Shown here piece by piece: positions 50,845 to 58,786 of a stretch of 64,000 nucleotides of DNA (the stretch's first letter is position 1; each line of letters starts with the position of its first letter). Origin of the DNA: Mesorhizobium sp. Its GTDB lineage: Bacteria; Pseudomonadota; Alphaproteobacteria; Rhizobiales; Rhizobiaceae. The stretch spans positions 62,001 to 126,000 of the forward strand of contig NZ_SUHQ01000018.1 in assembly GCF_004962245.1 (NCBI RefSeq). The letters run 5' to 3'. The notes below the pieces were generated by a model. That model searched no databases and was not told where the DNA came from. It was given only the letters and a program-made list of their open reading frames with translations. Both the position numbers and the translations under genes were made by a program.

Positions 50845-51648
50845 ATGCGCCCGATTCGTATCGACGACCCGCAGGACCCGCGCGTCGCCGCCTATCTCGA
50901 CATTCGCGAGCGCGATCTTGCCGGCCGGCAAGGCCGCTTCGTTGCCGAAGGCAAGGTGGTGCTCGAAATGCTGCTTTCGGCCAAGCGCTTTACGGCCGAA
51001 TCAGTGCTGGTACTCGAAAGCCGGCTGGCCGGCCTCGATGGAACCCTGCGCAAGGCGCCCTTCGACCTTCCGGTTTACGTGGCGGCCAGCGAGGTCATGG
51101 ACAAAATCGCCGGCTTCCACATGCATCGCGGTATATTGGCGATCGGCCGCAAGGGCGCGGCGCAGCCCGCAGAGGCCTTGCTGGACACTTTGCCCGCCGG
51201 CGCGCTGATCGTCGTGCTGGTCGGCATCGCCAACCATGACAATATGGGCTCCATCTTTCGCAACGCCGCCGCCTTTGGCGCCGATGCCGTGTTCCTCGAC
51301 GCGACGTGCTGCGATCCGCTGTACCGCAAGGCGATCCGCGTCTCGGTCGGCGCCGCGCTGAAAGTTCCCTTCGCCTCCTTCACCGAGACCGTCGGTTTCA
51401 CCGCGACGCTCGACCAGCTGGGCTTCGGCCAGTTCGCTTTGTCGCCGCGCGGGCAAACCGACATCCGCGATGCCAAAAGGACTGAACGGCTGGCGCTCTA
51501 CCTCGGCACCGAAGGCGAAGGCCTGCCCGAGAGCCTGCTCGCCCGCCTTCGGACGGTGCGGATCGGCATGGCTGAAGGTTTTGACAGCCTGAATGTCGCC
51601 GCCGCGTCGGCCATCGCATTGCATCATTTTTCCGCAAGCAGGACCTGA
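50845..51648 (+). CDS. TrmH/SpoU-family RNA 2'-O-methyltransferase
   Basis: 267 residues. The SPOUT trefoil-knot motifs are all there: NHDNMGSIFRNAAAFGAD (motif 1), LALYLGTEGEGLP (motif 2) and MAEGFDSLNVAAASAIALHHF (motif 3). It uses SAM to methylate a ribose in tRNA or rRNA. The N-terminal ~90 residues bind RNA (GRFVAEGKVVLEML). Its exact target base is unknown. GAGGAACAG precedes the ATG. Confidence 0.88.
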   Translation: MRPIRIDDPQDPRVAAYLDIRERDLAGRQGRFVAEGKVVLEMLLSAKRFTAESVLVLESRLAGLDGTLRKAPFDLPVYVAASEVMDKIAGFHMHRGILAIGRKGAAQPAEALLDTLPAGALIVVLVGIANHDNMGSIFRNAAAFGADAVFLDATCCDPLYRKAIRVSVGAALKVPFASFTETVGFTATLDQLGFGQFALSPRGQTDIRDAKRTERLALYLGTEGEGLPESLLARLRTVRIGMAEGFDSLNVAAASAIALHHFSASRT

Positions 51649-51680
51649 ACCGCGGAAGACAGCACCCAACTGCCTGGGTT

Positions 51681-52841
51681 TCAATGCGTCGGTTCGGCTT
51701 TCTGCAGCGCCCGCACGCGATCGGCAAGGCTGCGTTCGCCACTTCCCGGTTGCTTGGGTGCCGCAAGCACCTTGGCGATCGGCGACTCTGGCCCCTCGAG
51801 CTTCGCCGTCAAGACGACGACCTGCGCCGCCAGGTCGCTCATCTGCTCGCGCAACGCCGCGGTAGCGCGGCGCGTGTCGTTGCCGTCTCGGGATGCTTCG
51901 AAGGCGGCAAGATCCGTTTTCAGCCTCTTGTTCTCGTGGGCCAGCGCCGTCAGCCTCGCCTCCAGCCGCTCCCGCTCGCTGTCGAGCTTGGCGATCGCAT
52001 TTTCGACGTCGCCGCCCCGGACGGCCGCATCGGCCTGATTGCCTTGCGCTCCGACGAGACGCATCGCCGACGCGTTTTCCACGCTTTCGCTTTTCGACTT
52101 TTCGCGAAGCCGCGCGATTTCCTTTTCGCGGCGGCCAAGCTTGTCCTCGCGATCGGCAAGCGTGGCGAGCAGGCGCTCGACCTTCTTGTCCAGGTCGCCG
52201 GTCCTTTTCTTCTCGGCCTTCAAAGCGTCTCGCGCTGCTTTGCTCTCGGCTGCGATCTCCTGCTGACGCCTGTCCGCCTCCTTGCGCTGGCTGCGCAGCA
52301 CTGAAATGTCGTCGGCCAGCTTTTGCAGTTCGGATTCGCGCGCCACAAGTTCGATCTGACGGCTGCTGGAAGAAAAGCTGGCGTCGTCATACATATGCTC
52401 CAGCTTTTCCAGGTCGAGCGCACGCTTTTCCAGAGCACGCTCGGCTTGAGCAAGCCGATCCGACAGGAGCTGCATCTGGTCTTCGCGTTGGCGAAGTTCT
52501 TCGTCCTTGGCCTCGAGTTCGGAAAGTGCCCGTTTCTTGTCCTTCTGCTCGACCGCCAGCCCCTTCAGCGCCTCGCGGCAGTGGCCGATCTCGACAAGCT
52601 GTTCAGCCGATTTCTCGCGCAACGATTTGACGCTCATTTCGAGCCGGCGCGTCGACATGGCGAACTCGGCTCGGATGCGATCCTTGTCCGCCTGGATCTC
52701 GGCCAGCGTCAGCGGCATCGAGCCCTCGACACGTTGGCGCGTCAGCATCACGGCCCGCCGCCAGATGGCCGGGGCAATCATCAGCGCCAGAAAGGCGGCG
52801 CAGAGAAAGCCTAGGACAAAGAACAGGACCGACTGAACCAA
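51681..52841 (-). CDS. Membrane-anchored coiled-coil protein beside EipA
   Basis: 386 residues. One N-terminal membrane helix (VLFFVLGFLCAAFLALMIAP, residues ~5-24) is followed by some 300 residues of Glu/Lys/Arg-rich coiled coil (EEAL-like heptads such as LDKKVERLLATLADREDKL). The C-terminal ~40 residues are looser. I know no function. The start is TTG at 52841: the membrane helix begins immediately, and the next ATG would remove it. It is followed upstream on the same strand by eipA after 147 bases, a place shared by cell-envelope genes. Confidence 0.75.
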   Translation of the reverse strand: MVQSVLFFVLGFLCAAFLALMIAPAIWRRAVMLTRQRVEGSMPLTLAEIQADKDRIRAEFAMSTRRLEMSVKSLREKSAEQLVEIGHCREALKGLAVEQKDKKRALSELEAKDEELRQREDQMQLLSDRLAQAERALEKRALDLEKLEHMYDDASFSSSSRQIELVARESELQKLADDISVLRSQRKEADRRQQEIAAESKAARDALKAEKKRTGDLDKKVERLLATLADREDKLGRREKEIARLREKSKSESVENASAMRLVGAQGNQADAAVRGGDVENAIAKLDSERERLEARLTALAHENKRLKTDLAAFEASRDGNDTRRATAALREQMSDLAAQVVVLTAKLEGPESPIAKVLAAPKQPGSGERSLADRVRALQKAEPTH

Positions 52842-52988
52842 GGTGACTATCCGTTATGGACGGCAAACGACCGTTAGGGACTGTGCCACGTTCGCATGAC
52901 GGAATTCCAGCGCTGCGGCAAGGGTCTGCCGCAGCAATGTTCAGATCGCGAAGCTGGAACCAGTCGAGATGATGAGGCAGCCACCTGC

Positions 52989-53597
52989 TCAGAACGGATT
53001 CCAGGTCGCTCGCTGGGTAAGCTTGAGATAGCCGAGATTGACGCCAAGCCGGGCGCCGACGCCGGTACGGATCGGCACCAGCAGCATATTGTTGTTCTTC
53101 ATCACGTTGAACCCGACGCCGGCCACGATATAGGCAGAGCCGGCAACGCCGCCGAAACGATTGTAGAGGCTGTTCACATCGTCGAGATTATAGACCAGCA
53201 TCATCACCCGCGAGCCCTCGCCGCCAAAATCCCAGCCAAGTGACGGCCCCTGCCAGAACACTTTGTGATCGCCGGCATTCTTGGTGTAGAGCGTGCCCTC
53301 GCCATAGGTCAGGCCACCGATCAGCGCACCCGAGCCCTCCTCGCCAAGCAAATAGCCATTGGGCAGGCCGTAGGAGGAGAAAATCTTCTCGACGACGGTG
53401 GCGAGCCCGCCCGACGTCGCGCCGAAGAATTTATGACCGGAATCGACGATCTCCTGAGCGGTGTATTCCTGGGCCCGCGAAGCCGAGGTTGAAAAGACGA
53501 CAAGGCCCATGAGAGCGATCGCCATTGAGATGACACGGAAAAAGGTCCGGTCAGAGATGACACGGAAAAAAGTCCGGTCGTAGTATCGGGAAAACAT
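52989..53597 (-). CDS. eipA: EipA-like (DUF1134) periplasmic envelope protein
   Basis: 202 residues. The DUF1134 core (EYTAQEIVDSGHKFFGATSG; GWDFGGEGSRVMMLVYN; GFNVMKNNNMLLVPIRTG) is intact. In Brucella, EipA is a periplasmic protein needed for envelope integrity, and its gene lies next to chpT and ctrA, as here. The N-terminus has a tandem repeat DRTFFRVISDRTFFRVIS from a 27-bp duplication, then a membrane/signal segment (AIALMGLVVFSTSASRAQ). I keep the ATG ending at 53597 as it has a GGAAG-like site; a start at 53525 would skip the duplication but has no ribosome site. Confidence 0.85.
   Translation of the reverse strand: MFSRYYDRTFFRVISDRTFFRVISMAIALMGLVVFSTSASRAQEYTAQEIVDSGHKFFGATSGGLATVVEKIFSSYGLPNGYLLGEEGSGALIGGLTYGEGTLYTKNAGDHKVFWQGPSLGWDFGGEGSRVMMLVYNLDDVNSLYNRFGGVAGSAYIVAGVGFNVMKNNNMLLVPIRTGVGARLGVNLGYLKLTQRATWNPF
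53529..53581. repeat. 27-bp tandem duplication in the eipA 5' end
   Basis: GAGATGACACGGAAAAA(A/G)GTCCGGTC occurs twice in a row, 27 bases apart with one difference. It duplicates nine codons (DRTFFRVIS) in frame, before the signal peptide. Confidence 0.8.
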
Positions 53598-53934
53598 GCT
53601 TCCAATCTCCGTCAGGGAGCACTTTCGCCGACGCCTCGCACCCGTGCGGCTCTTTGGCGGCCGTTAGGATGACTGTTATGGGCAAACTATGCCGTAATCC
53701 TTTTTCAACCATTAAGCTTTCACATGAAGATGGCGGTTAGAAGGCTGATTTCGCGTCGCCCGCGCAGTATCCGTACCCTGCGTGCTTTTTCGATAATGAC
53801 AATTCCGGATTTGTTGCTGCACGCTCAGGCGCTGTGTATTCAGTAGGCCGTGGGAGAGAGCGTGATTCGCATGGACAGGCGTGATCATCGATCGCCCGGC
53901 CATTTCTAGTGAAATTTTGCAGGGACTTTCGCCT
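53598..53934. other. Gap between eipA and chpT
   Basis: About 340 bases between the divergent genes. I found half-CtrA-like TTAA near 53712 but no TTAA-N7-TTAA. Promoters of both genes must be here; nothing else is supported. Confidence 0.4.
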
Positions 53935-54564
53935 ATGGCTGAGCTTTTCACCCTTTCCGCACCGGATCTCGCAGCGCTTTTGTGCAGCCGGGTCTGCCAC
54001 GACATCATTTCACCGGTCGGCGCCATTAACAACGGGCTTGAGCTGCTCGATGAAGGCGGCGCCGACGAAGACGCCATGAAATTGATTCGCCAGAGCGCCA
54101 GAAACGCTTCGGCCCGCCTGCAATTCGCCCGCATCGCGTTCGGCGCAGCCGGTTCTGCCGGCATGATGATCGACACCGGGGACGCCGAGGCCGTTGCCAT
54201 CGCCTTCCTGAAGAACGAGAAGCCGGAACTGGTCTGGAACGGAACCCGCGCGCTGTTGCCCAAGAACAAGGTCAAGCTGCTGCTCAACCTCATTCTCGTC
54301 GCCAACGCCGCCATTCCGCGTGGCGGCAAGCTTGCGGTCACACTCGAAAACCTGGACACCGAACCACGCTTTGCGCTCGCCGCGAGCGGTCCGATGCTGC
54401 GCGTGCCACCCAAATTCCTGGAACTCCATTCTGGTCACAAGCCCGAGGAACCAATCGACGCGCATTCGGTGCAGCCCTATTACACGCTGCTCCTGGCGCG
54501 CGAGGCCAACATGACGATATCGATTCACGCGACCGCGGAAGAAATCGTGCTTTCCGCTGCCTGA
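53935..54564 (+). CDS. chpT: Histidine phosphotransferase ChpT
   Basis: 209 residues. Phospho-accepting His in LLCSRVCHDIISPVGAINNG (~residue 20), with the dimerising helical hairpin typical of ChpT and a degenerate HATPase-like C-terminus (MLLNL-type: KVKLLLNLILVANAAIPRGG). ChpT takes phosphate from CckA and gives it to CtrA and CpdR. The start ATG 53935 (MAELFTLSAPDLAALL) is preceded by AGGGAC; a GTG at 53881 would add 18 residues without support. It sits two genes from ctrA, as in Brucella. Confidence 0.9.
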   Translation: MAELFTLSAPDLAALLCSRVCHDIISPVGAINNGLELLDEGGADEDAMKLIRQSARNASARLQFARIAFGAAGSAGMMIDTGDAEAVAIAFLKNEKPELVWNGTRALLPKNKVKLLLNLILVANAAIPRGGKLAVTLENLDTEPRFALAASGPMLRVPPKFLELHSGHKPEEPIDAHSVQPYYTLLLAREANMTISIHATAEEIVLSAA

Positions 54565-54593
54565 AGTTACCAAGCTGGTTGAAAAGAGCAGAT

Positions 54594-54616
54594 AAGTATT
54601 TTTCCAAGAAATACTT
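54594..54616. other. AT-rich hairpin behind chpT
   Basis: AAGTATTT (54594-54601) pairs with AAATACTT (54609-54616). It is the only structure in the 247-base gap before the response regulator and could end chpT transcripts or be an operator. Confidence 0.45.
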
Positions 54617-54811
54617 ACTAAGCTGCCGCACTCGAATGCGATGAGCCTCCGCGCCTAGATTGGCCTGAAGCATCCATGAAGAAACCTACGTAAAAGCCGT
54701 TCTTGCAAAAATTTTACCTAATGGCTTTTCGGCTTCTTTACCGGATGGACCTATGGTGTCTTTCAGTACGGTGACGCTGCCGGATTGCCGCATGGCAAAG
54801 GGGGCTGGGAA

Positions 54812-55180
54812 ATGAAACGCTGCATGTTCGTCGACGATTCGAGCGTCATCAGGAAGGTTGCAAGGCGCATCCTGAGCGGTTCCGACATGCTGGTCATCGA
54901 AGCAGCCAGCGGGCTTGACGCGGTCGAGATGTGCGCTGCCGACATGCCGGACATCATCATCGTCGACGGTGCCTTGCCGGACATTCAGGCTGTGGACGTC
55001 ATCCGCCGCGTGCGCGCCATGGAAAGCCCGGTTCGGCCCCAGATCCTGATTTCGCTGGTTGAGGTCGACGTCGCTTCGATCATGCGGGCAAAGCGCGCCG
55101 GCGCTCAAGGCTATCTGCTGAAGCCGTTCAACCGGCCGCAACTTCTCGAGTGCTTCCGCACCTTGAAAACAGCCGCCTGA
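54812..55180 (+). CDS. Single-domain response regulator between chpT and ctrA
   Basis: 122 residues, only a CheY-like receiver: acidic pair FVDDSSVIRKV (Asp ~7/8), phospho-Asp in IIIVDGALPD (~52), a Ser in ISLVEV in place of Thr/Ser, and Lys in YLLKPFNRPQ (~104). It lacks an output domain. It could take phosphate from ChpT or serve in a chemotaxis-type side branch; position suggests the former, and that is inference. GGGGG about 9 bases before the ATG supports 54812. Confidence 0.83.
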   Translation: MKRCMFVDDSSVIRKVARRILSGSDMLVIEAASGLDAVEMCAADMPDIIIVDGALPDIQAVDVIRRVRAMESPVRPQILISLVEVDVASIMRAKRAGAQGYLLKPFNRPQLLECFRTLKTAA

Positions 55181-55244
55181 CCCGCCCGATCGTCAGCCGA
55201 CCTTCGGTCCCGAACGGATCATGTGCACATTGGAGCATACCTTC

Positions 55245-55262
55245 TGCGTCCAAGTGGACGCA
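55245..55262. repeat. TGCGTCCA-N2-TGGACGCA palindrome, copy 1
   Basis: TGCGTCCA (55245-55252), AG, TGGACGCA (55255-55262). The same palindrome with a CT centre is at 61334-61351. It lies in the gap between the response regulator and ctrA. Confidence 0.7.
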
Positions 55263-55292
55263 CGTCGCTCCAATATCTGCAACACAAACGCA

Positions 55293-55317
55293 AAATCCGG
55301 CCGAAGCCGGATTTTTG
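55293..55317. terminator. Bidirectional terminator before ctrA end
   Basis: AAAATCCGGC (55293-55302) and GCCGGATTTTT (55307-55317) form a strong GC stem with A/T flanks on both strands; it can end both the response-regulator and ctrA transcripts. Confidence 0.82.
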
Positions 55318-55349
55318 TCGGAAAAACCGATCGGGTCGGCGTTGTCGGT

Positions 55350-56045
55350 TCAGGCGCTGACGCGGATATCTTCCGGCTCGCGCAGCACATAGCCGCGGCC
55401 CCAAACCGTCTCGATGTAATTCTGGCCGCCGGAAGCGGCGTCAAGCTTCTTACGCAGCTTGCAGATGAAGACGTCGATGATCTTCAGTTCCGGTTCGTCC
55501 ATGCCGCCGTAAAGGTGGTTGAGGAACATTTCCTTCGTGAGCGTGGTGCCCTTGCGCAGCGAGAGCAACTCCAGCATCTGGTATTCCTTGCCGGTCAGAT
55601 GCACGCGCTGGCCACCGACCTCGACAGTCTTGGCATCGAGATTGACCACCAGGTCGCCGGTGGTGATGACCGACTGGGCATGACCTTTGGAACGCCGCAC
55701 GATGGCGTGGATGCGGGCGACCAGCTCGTCCTTGTGGAAAGGCTTGGTCATGTAATCGTCTGCGCCGAAGCCGAGGCCGCGTACCTTGTCCTCGATGCCG
55801 GCCATGCCGGAGAGGATGAGGATCGGTGTCTTCACTTTGGAAAGACGAAGTGTTCTCAAGACCTCATATCCCGACATGTCAGGAAGATTGAGGTCGAGAA
55901 GGATGATGTCATAGTCGTAGAGCTTGCCTAGATCGACACCTTCTTCGCCAAGATCGGTCGTATAGACATTAAAACTTTCCGATTTCAGCATCAGCTCGAT
56001 GCTTTGTGCGGTTGCACTGTCATCTTCTATCAGCAGAACACGCAT
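55350..56045 (-). CDS. ctrA: Cell-cycle master regulator CtrA
   Basis: 231 residues. Receiver domain with the acidic pair IEDDSATAQSIELML, phospho-Asp in DIILLDLNLPDMSG (residue 51), and Lys in YMTKPFHKDELV. The winged-helix output domain (KEYQMLELLSLRKGTTLTKEMF; DVFICKLRKKL; VWGRGYVL) binds TTAA-N7-TTAA. CtrA controls division, flagella and replication timing in alphaproteobacteria and is essential in many. Its promoter region (56046-56300) has two GANTC sites. Position between chpT and fliJ matches other Rhizobiales. Confidence 0.97.
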   Translation of the reverse strand: MRVLLIEDDSATAQSIELMLKSESFNVYTTDLGEEGVDLGKLYDYDIILLDLNLPDMSGYEVLRTLRLSKVKTPILILSGMAGIEDKVRGLGFGADDYMTKPFHKDELVARIHAIVRRSKGHAQSVITTGDLVVNLDAKTVEVGGQRVHLTGKEYQMLELLSLRKGTTLTKEMFLNHLYGGMDEPELKIIDVFICKLRKKLDAASGGQNYIETVWGRGYVLREPEDIRVSA

Positions 56046-56198
56046 TTCATTCCCCTTTTCTGCTGCCGGACCATTTCACGACCCGTCTAGGACCGGAGCA
56101 GTGATTGCCTGAGCAGAGGCTGCCATCGAATGGTTAACAAAACCTAATTCCGTGCCGATGACGGTATCAGATTTTTTAACCCCTTTCTACACCTTGTT

Positions 56199-56215
56199 GA
56201 ATCTAATGACGAATC
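56199..56215. promoter_or_regulatory. Paired GANTC (CcrM) sites upstream of ctrA
   Basis: GAATC stands at 56199-56203 and again at 56211-56215, 12 bases apart and 154-170 bases before the ctrA ATG. GANTC is methylated by CcrM, and in Caulobacter hemimethylation times a ctrA promoter. TTAACC half-sites lie at about 56134 and 56175. A regulatory role here is inference. Confidence 0.5.
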
Positions 56216-56245
56216 ACAGGACCAAACCGCTAATGCAAAACATTA

Positions 56246-56495
56246 ATAAGCCAGACTAAGTGACTCTTCGGACTCGCCGGCCGTCCTTCCGCGTCGAGAG
56301 CCGGAATTTTTACCCGGCCTTAAGTCCTGAGCCGTATGATTAACAATGCCCGTAAACGAATGGTTACCGCCGGCAAAAAACTTTAGGAGTTTGTTTCCCA
56401 TAGTTCCGGTAAAGTCGGTGGAGACGGGCGAAGCCTGCGTTTGCCAGGTGGATTGGACGATATGTGCAGGTGTGCGTTTCCAGGAGTACCGAATC
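56246..56495. other. Rest of the ctrA-fliJ gap
   Basis: The 450-base gap holds the ctrA promoter on the left and a fliJ leader on the right, with CtrA-like half-sites TTAA near 56309 and 56342 (TTAACAATGCCCGTAAAC, spacing 8 instead of 7). No coding frame is convincing; the in-frame extension of fliJ to 56346 has no support. Confidence 0.4.
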
Positions 56496-56873
56496 ATGAA
56501 GTCACGTGAAAACCTCGTTCGGCTGAAGCAATTTCAGGTGAACGAGAAGCGGCGGCAATTGCTGCAACTCGACATGATGATCGCCGAGTTCGAGCGTATG
56601 GCTGTGGAACTGGAGCTTCAGATCACCGCCGAAGAAAAGAAGGCCGGCATCACCGACATCAACCATTTTGCCTATCCGACCTTCGCCAAGGCAGCGCGCC
56701 TGCGCCGCGACAACCTTAGAAATTCGCAAAGCGACCTCGCCCAGCAGCGAAGCGTCGCCGAATCACTGCTCGGCGAAGCCGAGGCGGAACTTTCCAAAGC
56801 GGAAATGCTCGAATCGCGCGACACCAAGATCCGCGACGCCGAAACCGGCGGCCGCAGCGCCATGATCGGCTGA
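56496..56873 (+). CDS. fliJ: FliJ-like flagellar export chaperone
   Basis: 125 residues, a single long helical hairpin: LVRLKQFQVNEKRRQLLQLD and the second strand LRRDNLRNSQSDLAQQRSVA. FliJ cycles export chaperones at the flagellar ATPase FliI. The family is poorly conserved, and the call rests on shape plus its known place next to ctrA in Rhizobiales. AGGAG stands 10 bases before the ATG. The other flagellar genes are elsewhere; CtrA control is plausible. Confidence 0.7.
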   Translation: MKSRENLVRLKQFQVNEKRRQLLQLDMMIAEFERMAVELELQITAEEKKAGITDINHFAYPTFAKAARLRRDNLRNSQSDLAQQRSVAESLLGEAEAELSKAEMLESRDTKIRDAETGGRSAMIG

Positions 56874-56970
56874 AAACAGGGCTTTTAAGCCCAATCAAAC
56901 GCCCGGCGATCAGGGCGTTGCTCATCTGGAACGTCGCCGCTCATTGGTCGAGCAGCCACCGGTTTCACGC

Positions 56971-57369
56971 CTACGCGACCAAATCCCCTTCATGTTCCGC
57001 GACCGCCCGCGCCCGGGCATCCCTAATGTCAGGCGCATGCTGCTCCGACCAGGATCTTATCTGATTGAGCAGCCCCGCCAGGTTCTGGCCGAGTTCGGTC
57101 AATTCGTATTCGACCCGCGGCGGGATAACCGGAAAGATCTCGCGCCGCACCAGGCCATCGCGTTCGAGGACGCGCAGCGTCTGCGTCAGCATTTTCGGGG
57201 AGATGCCTTCGAGCTTGCGCGCCAATTCACCATTGCGCATTCGGCCCCGGCGCAATGCGCAGATCACCAGATAGACCCATTTGCTGGCGAGCATCTCAAG
57301 CACCGTATGCGAAGGGCACGTCCGCCGGAACGCATCGTAGCCGAAAGGGGATTTATCCTCACTATCCAT
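56971..57369 (-). CDS. HxlR-family regulator
   Basis: 132 residues. Winged helix with the conserved N-terminal Cys in FRRTCPSHTVLEMLASKW, then MRNGELARKLEGISPKMLTQ (recognition helix) and LTELGQNLAGLLNQI. HxlR members sense aldehydes, quinones or disulfide stress through this Cys. It is divergent from an NADP oxidoreductase, which it probably represses. The ATG ending at 57369 is right at the palindrome AGGTACCT, so the operator may overlap its start. Confidence 0.85.
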   Translation of the reverse strand: MDSEDKSPFGYDAFRRTCPSHTVLEMLASKWVYLVICALRRGRMRNGELARKLEGISPKMLTQTLRVLERDGLVRREIFPVIPPRVEYELTELGQNLAGLLNQIRSWSEQHAPDIRDARARAVAEHEGDLVA

Positions 57370-57395
57370 GAGGTACCTATATATCAAAGAGGTAC
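57370..57395. promoter_or_regulatory. HxlR operator candidate
   Basis: GAGGTAC is directly repeated at 57370-57376 and 57389-57395 (19 bases apart); the first contains the palindrome AGGTACCT (57371-57378). Together they also form GTACCT...AGGTAC. The position between divergent genes fits a shared operator. Confidence 0.5.
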
Positions 57396-57458
57396 ATACT
57401 AGACAACCGCATATTACTATCCAGGTGATAGTGGCGCACCAACAAGCAGGAGACCTCA

Positions 57459-58385
57459 ATGCGTGCCATTATCCAGAATTCCGTCGGCGGACCCGAAGTC
57501 CTCGTCATTGCCGATCGCCTCGCGCCTTCGCCCAAGGCCGGCGAGGTGCTTGTCCGCATCGGCGCCGCTGGCATCAATCCGGTCGACGGCGCGGTTCGCG
57601 CCGGGCGCTACCCGCTGCTCGGCGAGCCGCCCTTTATCCTTGGCTGGGATGTTTCGGGAACCGTCGAGGCGCTGGGTTCAGGCGTAACCAGCCTCAAGGT
57701 CGGCGACGCCGTGTTCGGGATGCCGCGCTTTCCCAAGCAGGCGGCCGCCTATGCCGAGTTGGCTGCTGTCCCGGCGGACGAGATTGCCCCGAAGCCGAAA
57801 GGCATCGATCACATCCATGCCGCGGCGCTGCCCCTGGCCGGCCTGACGGCCTGGCAAGGTCTTGTTCGCCATGGCAGGCTCGAACGAGGCCAACGCGTGC
57901 TGGTCCACGCGGCGGCCGGTGGGGTCGGGCATCTGGCGGTACAGATCGCCAAGGCGCGCGGCGCTCATGTCGTCGCCACCGCCAGCCCGGAAAAGCTCGA
58001 CTTCGTCCGCTCGCTGGGAGCCGACGAAGTGATCGATTACACGAAAGACGATTTCGTCGACAAGGTCCACGACATCGACCTCGTCCTGGAGTCGGTGGGC
58101 GGCGCCCATGCGCAGCGCTCGCTGAAGGTGCTCAAGGCCGACGGCGTGCTGGTGTCGTTGCTCAACGTCGACGACACCGCCAAGGCAGAAGCCAAGGCGA
58201 AAGACATCCGCGTCGAGCGGATGTCCGTCGTGCCCGATCGCGCGGACCTTGTCGAACTTGGCAAGCTTGTCGATGCGAAAGAGCTTGCCGTCCACGTGGC
58301 AAAGACCTTTCCGCTCGAAGAAGCAGGCGCTGCCCATGCCTTTCTCGCCACTAGGCCGATCGGCAAGGTGGTGCTAACGGTCTGA
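57459..58385 (+). CDS. NADP-dependent zinc-independent oxidoreductase (quinone oxidoreductase type)
   Basis: 308 residues. The MDR fold has a nucleotide motif HAAAGGVGHLAVQIAKARGA (~residues 150-169) and a typical start RAIIQNSVGGPEVLVI. The structural and catalytic zinc Cys residues of alcohol dehydrogenases are missing, so it is a quinone reductase-like enzyme. Substrates are probably quinones or enones, in keeping with an HxlR sensor next door. The ATG at 57459 follows AGGAG by 7 bases. Confidence 0.85.
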   Translation: MRAIIQNSVGGPEVLVIADRLAPSPKAGEVLVRIGAAGINPVDGAVRAGRYPLLGEPPFILGWDVSGTVEALGSGVTSLKVGDAVFGMPRFPKQAAAYAELAAVPADEIAPKPKGIDHIHAAALPLAGLTAWQGLVRHGRLERGQRVLVHAAAGGVGHLAVQIAKARGAHVVATASPEKLDFVRSLGADEVIDYTKDDFVDKVHDIDLVLESVGGAHAQRSLKVLKADGVLVSLLNVDDTAKAEAKAKDIRVERMSVVPDRADLVELGKLVDAKELAVHVAKTFPLEEAGAAHAFLATRPIGKVVLTV

Positions 58386-58410
58386 AGCAGAGAGAACCGT
58401 TCCGGCAACA

Positions 58411-58437
58411 AAAAGGGCGCGGATTGTCGCGCCTTTT
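58411..58437. terminator. Terminator between oxidoreductase and sciP
   Basis: AAAAGGGCGCG (58411-58421) and CGCGCCTTTT (58428-58437) form a stem with one bulge. It lies between convergent genes and has T/A tails on both strands, so it may serve both. Confidence 0.7.
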
Positions 58438-58455
58438 GACTTCCTCGAACCAGCC

Positions 58456-58731
58456 TTAATGCCGATATTGCTGGATGCGCGTCGTGCGCAGCCCGGCAAG
58501 GCCATACTCGTCGATCGACGCCTGCCAGGACAGGAATTCCTCGGTAGTCAGCTTGTAGCGCTGGCACGCCTCTTCGAGGCTCAAAAGCCCGCCGCGCACA
58601 GCCGCCACCACTTCCGCCTTGCGCCGGATAACCCAGCGACGAGTGTTCGTAGGCGGCAGATCGGCAATCGTAAGGGGGCTGCCGTCAGGCCCAATAACAT
58701 ATTTGACTCGCGGTCTAACAAGATCGGTCAT
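58456..58731 (-). CDS. sciP: CtrA inhibitor SciP
   Basis: 91 residues, the complete DUF1153/SciP protein: VKYVIGPDGSPLTIADLPP, RRWVIRRKAEVVAAVRGG, EEFLSWQASIDEYGLAG and TTRIQQYRH at the end. SciP binds CtrA and blocks transcription from its promoters early in the cell cycle. The winged-helix-like turn is visible around ACQRYKLTTEEFL. GAGAG stands 4 bases before the ATG. With chpT and ctrA within 5 kb, it completes a CtrA control block. Confidence 0.93.
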   Translation of the reverse strand: MTDLVRPRVKYVIGPDGSPLTIADLPPTNTRRWVIRRKAEVVAAVRGGLLSLEEACQRYKLTTEEFLSWQASIDEYGLAGLRTTRIQQYRH

Positions 58732-58786
58732 CGTACTCTCTACAAAAACTCAAAGACCCAATCCACACCACAATACCGCCACAGCT

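Noticed and set aside
56134..56148. CtrA box in the ctrA promoter (TTAACAAAACCTAAT)
   Set aside because: Spacing is N6 to CTAA or N7 to TAAT, so it is only a half-site match; not called as a full box.
56346..56495. N-terminal extension of fliJ
   Set aside because: No homology-like content; AGGAG supports the ATG at 56496.
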